NCBI GenBank assembly: GCA_047967505.1
Contig: CM106540.1
Reading direction: 5' to 3' (one strand)
Length of the DNA stretch: 64,000 nucleotides
DNA from: Dipteris shenzhenensis
Taxonomy: Eukaryota; Polypodiophyta; Polypodiopsida; Gleicheniales
Part shown: positions 23,925-35,500 of the stretch, piece by piece
Position numbering within the stretch: the stretch's first letter is position 1
Layout of the letters: every line of letters starts with the position of its first letter
Notes under the pieces: model-generated
Databases searched by the model: none
The model's input: only the letters and a program-made list of their open reading frames with translations
What the model was told of the DNA's origin: nothing
Position numbers and translations under genes: made by a program

Positions 23925-26900
23925 CACGAGTTTATGGTTTTCAATCTTATGAGTGACTATCATGAGATTGAAACTACACTATGTTGCGCTTTTAAAGGAT
24001 GAGTGTGGGAATGTCCTTGGATTCATCTAGGTATATCCTTCTGCAGAATTAGCGGACATGCAGATTTCACCTTAGGAAGTTTTCATCCAAGTCTTGGCCT
24101 ATTGGTATTCCAATGATTATTTCTATCTTAAATGGTGCATTGCCCTATTAGCTAGATTTAGATTTAGATGCTCAATTGGGAGAGACTAAAATGAAATCAT
24201 TTAGACTTCACAAGCAGTTGTAGCTTGAATGAAGAGATTTGGACTAGATTTTTATTAGCCTTCTCCTTTAGTGCTAGCCTTCATCATGGCTCAGTTTGCC
24301 CTTCACCTCCGGAGTGCTGACAAAAACTTAGTACGAAGACTTTGTATAAATGGATGCTCAAGTGGGTGTGTGCACTTCTATGTGTGAGAGCATACTTTTA
24401 TACTATGGTATACACCCACTGTTGGGCACTGAGATGACATCAGTGGGGATGTCATATTAGCTAGTCCCTGCTATGCATGATGGAGTTTATGGTATTCAAT
24501 CTTATCAGTGACTATCATGAGATCGAAACTGCACTATGTTGCATTTTTAGAGGATGAGTTTAGGACTGTTCCTGGATTCATCTAGGTATATGCTTCTATC
24601 GTATTAGCAGACATGCAAATTAGAGCATAATTTTATACTATGCATGATGTAGTTTATCGTTTTCAATCTTATGAGTGACTATTGTTATATCAAAATTGCA
24701 CTATGTTGCGTTTTTAGAGGATGAGTTTGGCAATGTTCTTGGATTCATTTAGGTATATGCTTCTGCCATATTAGTGGACATGCAAATTTCACCTTGTGAA
24801 GTTTTTGTCCATGTTGCGACCTACTGGTGCATTGCCTTATCAGCTAGATTTAGATTTAGATGCTCGTTTGGGAGAGACTAAAATGAAATCATTTAGACTT
24901 CACAAGTACTCGTAGCTTGAATGAAGAGATTTGGACTACTTTTTGATTAGCCTTCTCCTTTAGTGCTAGCCTTCATTTGGCTCAATTCCCTTCACCTCTA
25001 GAGTGCCGACAGAGACTCAGTATGAAGACTTTGTATCAATGGATGCTCAAGTATGTGTGGGTGTGTGGATTTGTATGTGTGAGAGCATACTTTTATATTA
25101 TGGTCTACACCCACTATTGGGCGCTGAGAGGACATCAGTGGGGATGTCATAAAAGCTAGTCCCTACTATGCATGATGGAGTTTAAGATTGTCAATCTTAT
25201 GAGTGAGTATCGTGAGATCGAAACTCCACTATGTTGCATTTTTAGAGGATGAGTTTGGGAATGTTCTTGGATTCATGTAGGTATATGCTTTTGCCATATT
25301 AGCGGACATGTAAATTTCACTGTGTGAAGTTTTCGTCCAAGTGTGGCCTACTAGTATTGCAATGGTTATTTCTATCTTAAATGGTGCGTTGCCCTATTAG
25401 CTACATTTAGATTTAGATGCTCGTTTGGGAGAGACTAAAATGAAATCCTTTATACTTCACAAGCAGTTGAAGCTTAAATGAAGAGATTTGAACTACTTTT
25501 TGATTAGCATTCTCCTTTAGTGCTAGCCTTCGTCATGGCTAAGTTTTCCCTTCACCTCTGGAGTGCCGACAGAAACTCAGTCCCAGGACTTTGTATAAAT
25601 GGATGCTCAAGTATGTGTGGGTGTGCGGATTTGTATGTGCAAGGGCATACTTTTATACTATGGTCTACACCAACTATTGGGAGCTGATGACATCATTGGG
25701 GATGTCATAATAGATAGTCCCTACTATGCGTGATAGAGTTTATGGTTTTCAATCTTATGAGTGACTATCGTAAGATCGAAACTGCACTATGTTGCGTTTT
25801 TAGAGGATGAGTTTGGGAATGTTCTTTGATTCATTTAGGTATATGCTTCTGCCGTACTAGCGGACATGCAAATTTCACCTTGTGAAGTTTTTATCCAAGT
25901 TGTGGCATGCTAGTATTGTGATAAATATTTCTATCTCAAATGGTGCGTCGCCCTATCAGCTAGATATAGATTTAGATGCTCGTTTGAGAGAGACTAAAAT
26001 GAAATTGTTTAAACTTCACAAGTGGTTGTAGCTTGAATGAAGAGATTTGGACTACTTTTTGATTAGCCTTCTCCTTTAGTGTTAGCCTTCATCATGGCTG
26101 AGTTTACCTTAAGCTCCGGAGTGCGACAAAAACTCAGTATGAAGACTTTGTATAAATGGATGCTCAAGTATGTGTGGGTGTTTGGATTTGTATGTGTGAG
26201 AGCATACATTTATACTATGGTCTACATCCACTGTTGGGCACCGATGATGTCAGTGGGGATGTCATAGTAGCTAGTCCCTACTATGCTTGATGGAGTTTAT
26301 GGTTTTCAATCTTATGAGTGACTATTGTGAGGTTGAAACTACACTATGTTGCACTTTTAGAGGATAAGTGTGGGAATGTTCTTGGATTCATCTAGGTATA
26401 TCCTTCTGCCATATTAGCGGACTTGCAAATTTCTCCTTGTGAAGTTTTCATCCAAGTTTCGGCTTATTGGTATTCCAATGATTATTTCTATCTTAAATGG
26501 TGCATTGCCCTATCAGCTAGATTTAGATTTAGATGCTCGTTTAGGAGAGACTAAAATGAAATCGTTTAGACTTCACAAGCAGTTGTAGCTTCAATGAAGA
26601 GATTTGGACTACTTTTTGATTAGCTTTCTCGTCTAGTGCTAGCCTTCGTCATAGCTTACTTTGCCCTTCACCTCCAGAGTGCCGATAGAAACTCAGTACG
26701 AAGACTTTGTATAAATGGATGCTCAAGTATGTGTCGGTGTGTGCACTTGTATGTGTGAGAACATACTTTTATACCATGGTATACATGCACTGTTGGGCAC
26801 TGAGATGAAGTCAGTGGGGATGTCATATTAGCTAGTCCCTGCTATGCGTGATGGAGTTTATGCTTTTCATTCTTATCAGTGACTATCGTGAGATCGAAAC

Positions 26901-27233
26901 TACACTATGTTGCATTTTTAGAGGATGAGTTTGGGAGTGTTCGTGGATTCATCTAGGTATATGCTTCTATCGTATTAGCGGACATGCGAATTTCACCTTG
27001 TGATGTTTTCATCCAACTTTCGACCTACTGGTATTGCAATGATTATTTCTATCTTAAATGGTGCGTTGCTCTATCAGCTAGATTTAGATTTAGATGCTCA
27101 TTTAGGAGAGACTAAAATGAAATGGTTTAGATTTCACAAGCAGTTGTGGCTTAAATGAACAGATTTGGACTACATTTTGATTAGCCTTCTGCTTTAGTGG
27201 TAGCTTTCATCATGGCTAGGTTTGCCCTTCACC
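23925..27233 (-). repeat. Satellite array segment E, promoter strand -
   Basis: About six monomers in the inverted orientation. Shared private variants (CTATTGGTATTCCAATG at ~24110 and ~26465, similar at ~34580) show a higher-order unit of roughly 2.4 kb or about four to five monomers. The segment stops at CCCTTCACC (27233), where the 5' remnant of a copia element begins. Confidence 0.95.
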
Positions 27234-27806
27234 GGATGGCTTCAGATAGAGTTGGCACACTGCCAACTAGGCTACATGCAAGTGCGGGAAGGCATCCCTT
27301 AACTGACCGCACTGAGGGTAGACAGAGCATTTCTCGAGGCAGCCCACTCTCGGGTTGCGGGGCTCGTTTGGAGCCTCAAATGATCTCGGATGGCTCTGGG
27401 CCGAACTAGCACCATAGGTTTGTTGCTTTGTTTTGCGCACTGATTCTATCGTATGGTCGGTGGCCTATTTTGGGACCGAGCCCCAGTCGACCATTTTGGG
27501 CGGACTAGGTCGGTCACCCAATTGAGAACTAACTACAACTGGTGGCTATATAAGAGCAAGCCCGTGAAGCCCATTTCATCATTGGCTACAGCAACCCTAA
27601 TTCCTTAGCATCCAGCCTCCGTCTTCTACTGTTTCCAGCATGCCATCGAAGCTTCTTTCACAAGAGCGCACAGTTGGGAGGCAGCGCCATCTATTATATC
27701 AATTCTATAGTAATCAAATTTTTGATTCTCCATACTATCTTGTTTTCTCTCTTGTGTATGAGATCCTGTTACCTGTTGAGCACAGACGTTGTATTATTTT
27801 CTTACA
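27234..27806 (+). repeat. 5' LTR of copia-1 (truncated)
   Basis: Matches 32010-32559 of the 3' LTR from GGATGGCTTCAGATAGAG to the shared end GTATTATTTTCTTACA, with scattered transitions and small indels. A TATATAAGAGCAAG box is visible near 27547. The 5' TG end is missing. Confidence 0.9.
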
Positions 27807-27820
27807 TGGTATCAGAGCCT
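27807..27820 (+). other. Primer-binding site, initiator Met tRNA
   Basis: TGGTATCAGAGCCT directly after the LTR end CA, the standard plant copia primer site complementary to the 3' end of initiator tRNA-Met. Confidence 0.9.
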
Positions 27821-27876
27821 GGACTCTAGCAAGAAGATTTAGTAGTGTGTTTTTGTTTGCGAGTAGATTGTGAGAG

Positions 27877-30800
27877 ATGGCCCAGCCCACAAGACTGCGA
27901 ATCCCACCGTTCGGTGAAAGCAAAAAGTTGGACGAATCTAACTATCCACTCTAAAAGTTCAAGATGAAGACCATCCTAAGTGCATACGAGCTTTGGGACA
28001 CTCCTACTAGGGTGGACATGAGGCTGGTTGTGAGACCAAATCTAGCCAATGGATGAGATTCTCGTGTGGACAAGAAGAAATGCAGATGCGCTATGTTCTA
28101 TTGTCTGCAGTGTTAGTGATTCCATCACGGTGTTAATTCAACATGTCACCATAGCGGAGGAGGCATGGACAGTCTTGAAAAATCAGTACGAGGCCACAAA
28201 TCAGATGCAGATTCAGAATCTGGAGACATAACTCGCGAATGAGAAGTTGTCTGAGTCTGAAGTGGCAGAGAAGTTCATCACCAGGGTAAAGAATCTACAC
28301 GATCAGATGACTGCGATTGGCATCACCATCACCACAGAGAATCTAGCATGAAGGTGCATACAGATTCTTCCACCAAACTACGATGGTCTTGTTACAGCAC
28401 TGAATATGCAAAACAGATATCTGCCCCTTAAATTTGAGGAATTTAGCGTGATGCTTTTGGAGGAGGAGATGCATCAAAAGATGAGGACTGGAGAAGATTC
28501 GGCTTTCTAGATCAGATCAAAGAAAGCTAAGGGTAAGGACTATGGTAACCCATCTTCTTCTGATGATAAAAAGAGAAAGAAGAAGATCAAGTGCTTCTAT
28601 TGCAACAAGGTAGGGCACAAGCAGAATGAGTGCCGAAAGAAGTTTGTAGATGAGAAGAACAGAGTAAAGAAAGAGTCTAGCAACAGTGCACAGGCAGTAC
28701 CAGTAGAGCTGTTTGTCACAATTGAGGAGATTTGCACGGAAGCAGTTCATGTACCTGCGGATGAACCATGGATCATTGACAGTGGTGCATCATGCCACAT
28801 GACTAGTCGAAAGGATTGGTATACCTCTCTACAGTTGGTAGGGAATGACATCCTGGTAGTCGTCGGCAATGATGCAAAATGTCCAGCAAAAGGAAAAGGT
28901 ACGATTGCTCTCAAGTCGATGGAGTTGTAAAATAGTTGTCCGATGTTCTTTATGTGCTAGATATCAAGAGAAACTTGTTGTCTGTTTCCACGATCACGGA
29001 TTGGGACCTCAAAGTTCAATTCGATAAGAATGGTGCACAAATTCTAGATCTTTAAGGGAAGGTCATTGGTAAAGGTAAATGGTGCAACAACATTTACAAA
29101 CTCTCAGCTTTTAGTGCTCAAGCCGATGTGAAGAAGACTAAGCTGTGGCATAAGAGGTTTGGTCATCTAAACCTTAGTTCTTTGAAGAAGATGCATAAAA
29201 GTGGAATGATTGCAGACCTACCAGAAATTTTAGATCTGCCCGATGTATGTGAAGCTTGAATGATGGGCAAGCAGCATCGGCAGCCCTTTCCTAAAGAGGC
29301 CAGCAAGGCAAATGCTCCTCTAGAGCTCGTTCACATGGACCCTTGTGGAAAGATGGAGACGAAAGCTTTGGGTGGTTCCTACTACTTCATGACATTGAAC
29401 GATGACTAGGATATGGATATACTTCTTGAAGACTAAAGACGAGGCTTTTAGTAGGTTCAAGGAATGGCATGTAATGTTTGAGAAAGAAACGGGGAGGAAG
29501 GTGAAGAAGTTGAGATTAGACAGAGGTGGAGATTTTACACCAACTGAATTCGAAAGTTATTGCAAAAGTCACGGAATCAAGAGGCAGAAACCCCCACTAC
29601 ATACATCACAACAAAATGGAGTAGCAGAATGCAAGATGCATGTCATCTATGAAATGGGCCGGAGTATGATGAAAGGGAAAGATTTGTCAAAGACTTTCTG
29701 GGTTGAAGCATATAACACTATAGTTTACATCCTGAATCGTAGCTATATGAAGGCTGTGAACGAGATGACTCCACTGTAAGCCTTTTCTAGTAAGAAAAGT
29801 TCAGTTGCACATTTCAGAGTTTTTGGATGTGATAGTTTTGTGCACGTCCCTGATGCTACCAGGACCAAATGGAAACTGAAGAGCCGGAAGTGTATTTTCT
29901 TGGGCTACAGTGAAGAGGCGAAGCGTTACCATCTCTATAACCCTGTTACTAAGAAGGTAATTGTAAGTCGTGATGTGGTCTTCTTAGAATAGCTACATCA
30001 ATTGGAGGAGGGTGCTTCCTTCCTAGACAACCAGGACTAGGATATCCATCCAGTATCGCCACCAACAATAGACCAAACTCTCCCAATGGTGCTTGGGAGG
30101 ATTCAAGACAAAGAAGATGAAGAAGAGCCTGCAGAACCACAATGGCAATGGCCATTCCTGAAGTGGGTAAAACAGCTTCTGGATGGTAGAGAATCTTCAG
30201 CTATTGAGGAGGAACCATCCGAACACTACCGGTCCAAGAGATTAGAGGAGCAAAGAAGGGCCGGGAACACTTGGTCAACTATGCTTTGATGATAGAAGTG
30301 ATCCGTGCTGATGAACCCAAGTGTCTTGAAGAGGCACAGGGCGATGATAGGTGGATGGAGGCTATGCAGTCAGAGTATGGCTCCATAATGAAGAACAACA
30401 CTTGGGACCTTGTGGATCAACCACCAAAACGCAAGGTAATCGGAACCATGTGGGTGTACAAGACCAAGTACAAGTCCGACGGCATGTTGGATAAGTACAA
30501 GGCTCGACTCGTGGCAAAAGGATTTGCACAGGTACATGGTTTTGATTATCAAGATACTTTTGCTCTCACAACTCGACTAACCACAATTCGTAGTGTTTTG
30601 GCTTTAGCTGCCCAGGGAAGTTGGCTCGTGTTTTAGATGGATGTGAAATCCACCTTTCTGAATGGAGATCTCAAGGAGGAGGTATACATGGAACAACCAC
30701 TAGGTTTTGAGATCCCCGGTTCAAAAGGTAAAGTCTACAAAGTGAAGAAGGCACTTTACGGGCTGAAACAGGCCCCATGAGCATGGTACCAGCGAATTGA

Positions 30801-31822
30801 TGCCTACTTTCTACAAAACGCATTCAAGAGGAGCCCATCTGATGCAAATTTGTATATCTTCAAAGAAGGAGGCAGGTGTATGATCGTGGTCCTTTATGTG
30901 GACGACCTTGTCATAACAGGGAACCATGAAGAGAAGATCTCGCAGATGAAGCATTTGCTAGGAAGAGAGTTTGAAATGATAGACCTCGGACTGATGCATT
31001 TCTGTTTGGGGATTGAAGTTTGGCAAGAGCCGAAACAGATCTTCATTTTACAGCTGAAGTATGCTGGAGAGATACTAAAGGCATTTGGCATGGCTGAGTG
31101 CAAGATAGTTGGTACCCCTATGGAGGTTGACGCGAAGCTCTCAAACGAGGATTCATCACCACTGGTGGACCAAGCAAAGTATAGAAGGCTTGTGGGTAGC
31201 TTGATTTACATGTGCAACACACGGCCCGACATTAGTTTTGCGACTGGTGTCCTAAGTAGGTTTTCCAATAAGCCTCGGGATAACCATCGGAGGGCAGGGA
31301 TGCGGGTGCTGAAATACATCAAAGGCACACTTGATTATGGCATCACCTATACCAAGGGCAACATCTTGACCAGATTGGGCAGGAGATGTGGACAGCAGGA
31401 GATTAGTGATAGAGTACTATTTCTCACTTGGATCTGGAGTTGTGTCATGGGTCAGCAAGAAGCAACCCACAATTGCTCTTTCTTCTACTGAGGCCGAGTA
31501 CAAATCTACATGCTTTGCTTCTTGCGAGGCAGTGTGGTTGAGGAGGATTTTGGGGGACATGGGTGCAGTGCAGAACAAGCCTACGTAGTTATCATGTGAC
31601 AATCAAAGTTGCATGGCGATTGCAAAGAACCTGGTGTTCCACGCTCGCTCAAAACACATTGAGATTCAATATCACTTTGTACATGACCTCATCATGGATG
31701 GAGAGGTTGACTTGGTGTACTGTCCGACTGTAGAGAATGCTGTGGACATCTTCACGAAGGCTCTTGGAAGAGACTTGCATGAGAGGCATCTTCATCGACT
31801 TGGCATTAGGCCGAAAAAGTAA
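27877..31822 (+). pseudogene. copia-1 gag-pol polyprotein, multiple stops and frameshifts
   Basis: The gag start at 27877 (MAQPTRLRIPPFGESK) leads to a UBN2-type gag body and a CCHC knuckle at ~28592-28634 (CFYCNKVGHKQNEC). Protease carries DSGASCHM near 28776. The pre-integrase zinc motif is at ~29150 (WHKRFGHLN). Integrase has LRLDRGG and QQNGVAE (29510-29630), altered from the usual SDNGGE and NGVAERK. RT runs from ~30330 with YVDD at ~30895, then the RNase H core (SSTEAEY, CDNQS) and a final stop at 31822. Clear stops: F*MDVK (TAG for CAG) near 30636, QAP*AW (TGA for CGA) near 30778, T*LSCD near 31587, plus stops in gag, and a frameshift after the integrase DD at ~29405. Several are C-to-T changes. 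Confidence 0.9.
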
Positions 31823-31844
31823 GTTCAGTTGCGGGTGGACATTC

Positions 31845-31853
31845 GGGGGGGGG
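31845..31853 (+). other. Polypurine tract of copia-1
   Basis: A run of nine G immediately before the 3' LTR start TGTTAGATATC; primes plus-strand DNA synthesis in this family. Confidence 0.8.
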
Positions 31854-32559
31854 TGTTAGATATCAATGCTCCACTCTCGTGTAACTACGCGAGAACTAGC
31901 TAACTCTACTTGTAAGCCCCCCATATGAGGAGAAGGCATTTGAGTAGCTCGGTTATCCAGTAGGTCCTGGTTTAGACACCAGATGGGGGCCATGTATGGC
32001 CTGATGGCTGGACGGCTTCAGATAGAGTTGGCACACCGCTAACTAGGCCACATGCAAGTGCAGGAAGGCATCCCTTGATTGACTGCACTAAGGGTAGATG
32101 GAGCATTTCTTGGGGTAGCCCACTCTCAGGTTGCGGGGCTCGTTTGGAGCCTCAGATGATCCCGGATGGCTCTGGGCCAAACGGAGACTATAGGTTAGTT
32201 GCTCTGTTTTACGCACCGATTCTATTGTATGGTCAGTGGCCTATTTCGAGACTGACCCCCAGTCGATCGTTTTGGGCAAATTGGGTCAGTCACCCAATTG
32301 AGCCTAACCGACTACGACTGGTGGCTATATAAGAGCAAGCTCGTGAAGCCCATGATTCCTTAGCATCCATCCTCCATCTTCTACTGTTTCCAACATGCCA
32401 TCGAAGCTTCTTTCACAGGAGTGCACGGTTGGGAGTAGCGCCATCTATTGTATCAGTTCTACAGTAACCAATTTTTGATTCTCCATACTATCTTGTTTTC
32501 TCTCTTGCATATGAGATCTTGTTATCTATTGTGCACAGACGTTGTATTATTTTCTTACA
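31854..32559 (+). repeat. 3' LTR of copia-1 (706 bp, full length)
   Basis: Starts TGTTAGATATC and ends TTTTCTTACA, with TATATAAGAGCAAG near 32325 matching the 5' copy. Differences from the 5' LTR are mostly C/T and G/A transitions, as expected of a methylated, ageing insertion. Confidence 0.92.
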
Positions 32560-35500
32560 GTTTTCATCCAAGTTGCAGCCTACTGGTATTGCGATGATTA
32601 TTTCTATCTGAAATGGTGTGTTGCCCTATCATCAGCTAGATTTAGATTTAGATGCTCGTTTGGGAGAGACTAAAATGAAATCATTTAGACTTCACAAGTA
32701 GTTGTAGCTTGAATGAAGAGATTTGGACTACTTTTTATTAGCCTTCTCCTTTAGTGCTAGCCTTTGTCTTGGCTGAGTTTGCCCTTCATCTCCGGAGTGC
32801 CGACAAAAACTAAGTAGGAAGGCTTTGTATAAATGGATGCTCAAGTATGTGTGGGTGTGTGGATTTGTATGTGTGAGAGCATAATTTTATACTATGGTCT
32901 ACACCCACTGTTTGGTGCTGATGATGTCAATGGTGGGGATGTCATAGTAGCTAGTCCTGGCTATGTGTGATGGAGTTTATGGTTTCCCATCTTATGAGTG
33001 ACTATCATGAGATTGAAATTGCTCTATGTTGCATTTTTAGAGGATGAGTTTGGGAATGTTCTTGGATTCATATAGGTATATGCTTCTGTCGTACTAGTGG
33101 ACATGCAAATTTCACCTTGTGAAGTTTTCATCCAAGTTGCGGCTTGCTGGTATTGCGATAATTATTTCTATCTTAAATGGTGTGTTGCCCTATCAGCTAG
33201 ATTTAGATTTAGATGCTCCTTTGGGAGAGACTAAAATGAAATTGTTTCAGCTTTACATGTAGCTTGAATGAAGAGATTTCGACTACTTTTTGATTAACCT
33301 TCTCCTTTAGTGCTAGCCTTCATCATGGCTAAGTTTTGCCTTCATCTCTAGAGTGCCCACAGAAACTCAGTACGAAGAATTTGTAACAATAGGTGCTCAA
33401 GTATGTGTGGGTTTGTGGATTTGTATGTGTGAGAGCATACTTTTATACTATGGTCTACACCCATAGTTGGGCACTGATGAGGTCAGTGGTGGGGATGTCA
33501 TAGTAGTTGGTCCATGCTAAACTGCACTATGTTGCATTTTTAAAGGATGAGTTTGGGAATGTTCTTCGATTCATCTAGGTATATGTGTAGGTCTGTGGGT
33601 TAAATGAAGAGATTTGAACTACTTTTTGATTAGCCTTTTCTTTTAGTGCTAGCCTTCGTCATGTCTAATTTGCCCTTCACCTCCGGAGTGCCAACAAAAA
33701 CTTAGTACCAGGACTTTGTATAAATGGATGCTCAAGTATGTGTGGGTGTGTGGATTTGTATGTGTGAGGGCATACTTTTATACTATGGTCTACACCAACT
33801 ATTGGGAGCTGATGACATCACTAGTAGATAGTCCCTACTATGCGTGATGGAGTTTATGGTTTTCAATTTTATGAGTGACTATCGTGAGATCGAAATTGCG
33901 CTATGTTGCATTTTTAGAGGATGAGTTTGGGAATGTTCTTCGATTCATTTAGGTATATGCTTCTGCCATATTAGCAGACATGCAAATTTCACCTTGTGAA
34001 GTTTTTATCCAAGTTGCGGCATGTTGGTATTGTGATATATATTTCTATCTTAAATGGTGCATTGCCCTATCAGCTAGATTTAAATTTAGATGCTCGTTTG
34101 AGAGAGACTAAAATGAAATCGTTTAGACTTCACAAGTGGTTGTAGCTTGAATGAAGAGATTTGAACTACTTTTTGATTAGCCTTCTCCTTTAGTGTTAGC
34201 CTTCATCATGGCTGAGTTTGCCTTAAGCTCCGGAGTGCGATGAAACTCAGTATGATGACTTTGTATAAATGGATGCTCAAGTATGTGTGGGTGTTTAGAT
34301 TTGTATGTGTGAGAGCATACATTTATACTATGGTCTACACCCACTGTTGGGCACTGATGATGTCAATGCGGATGTCATAGTAGCTAGTTTCTACTATGGC
34401 TAATGGAGTTTATGGTTTTCAATCTTATGAGTGACTATCATGAGGTTGAAACCACACTATGTTGCACTTATAGAGGATGGGTGTGGGAATGTTCTTGGAT
34501 TCATCTAGGTATATCCTTCTGCCATATTACCAGACATGCAAATTTCACCTTGTGAAGTTTTCATCCAAGTTTCGGCCCGCTGGTATTCCAATGTTTATTT
34601 CTATCTTAAATGGTGCATTGCCCTATCAGCTACATTTAGATTTAGATGCTCATTGGGAGAGACTAAAATGAAATTGTTTAGACTTCACGAGCAGTTGTAG
34701 CTTCAATGAAGAGATTTGGACTACTTTTTGATTAGCCTTCTCCTTTAGTGCTAGCCTTCGTCATGGCTTAGTTTGCCTTTCACCTCCGGAGTGTTGACAG
34801 AAACTTAGTACGAAGACTTTGTCTAAATGGATGCTAGTGTATGTGTGGGTGTGTGCACTTGTATGTGTGAGAGCATACTTTTATACTATGTTATACACCC
34901 ATTGTTGGGTGCTGAGATGAAGTCGATGGGGATGTCATATTAGCTAGTCCTTGCTATGCATGATGGAGTTTATGGTATTCAATCTTATCAGTGACTATTA
35001 TCAGATCGAAATTGCACTATGTTGCATTTTTAAAGGACGAGTTTGGGAATGTTCTTGGATTCATTTAGGTATATGCTTTTGCCATAATAGCGGACATGCA
35101 AATTTCACCTTGTGAAGTTTTTGTCCATGTTGCGGCCTACTAATGCATTGCCCTATCAGCTAGATTTAGACTTAGACGCTCGTTTGGGAGAGACTTAAAT
35201 GAAATCATTTAGACTTCACAAGTACTTGTAGCTTGAATGAAGAGATTTGAACTACTTTTTGATTAGCCTTCTCCTTTAGTGCTAGCCTTTGTCATGGCTT
35301 AGTTTCCCTTCACCTTCGGAGTGCCGACAGAGACTCAGTGCAAAGACTTTGTATCAATGGATGCTCAAGTATGTGTGGGTGTGTGGATTTGTATGTGTGA
35401 GAGCATACTTTTATACTATGGTCTACACCTACTATTGGGTGCTAAGATGACATTAGAGGGGATGTCATAAAAGCTAGTCCCTCCTATGCATGATGGAGTT

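Larger units (their letters stand above)
27234..32559 (+). mobile_element. Ty1/copia retrotransposon, decayed, 5' LTR truncated
   Basis: LTR, primer site, gag, protease, integrase, RT and RNase H follow in Ty1/copia order, then a polypurine tract and the 3' LTR. The 5' LTR lacks about its first 155 bp, and the flanking satellite is cut at different monomer positions on the two sides (CCCTTCACC on the left, GTTTTCATCCAAG on the right). A deletion therefore removed the 5' boundary plus roughly 330 bp of satellite. No target duplication can be read. The polyprotein has many stops, so this copy is dead. Confidence 0.92.

Noticed and set aside
23682-23963. 93-codon minus-strand frame over the GAA/polypurine stretch
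   Set aside because: Low-complexity Ser/Phe run opposite an A/G-rich tract, ending in satellite.
27807-27820. Match to initiator tRNA-Met
   Set aside because: Only the short primer-binding complement after an LTR; not a tRNA gene.
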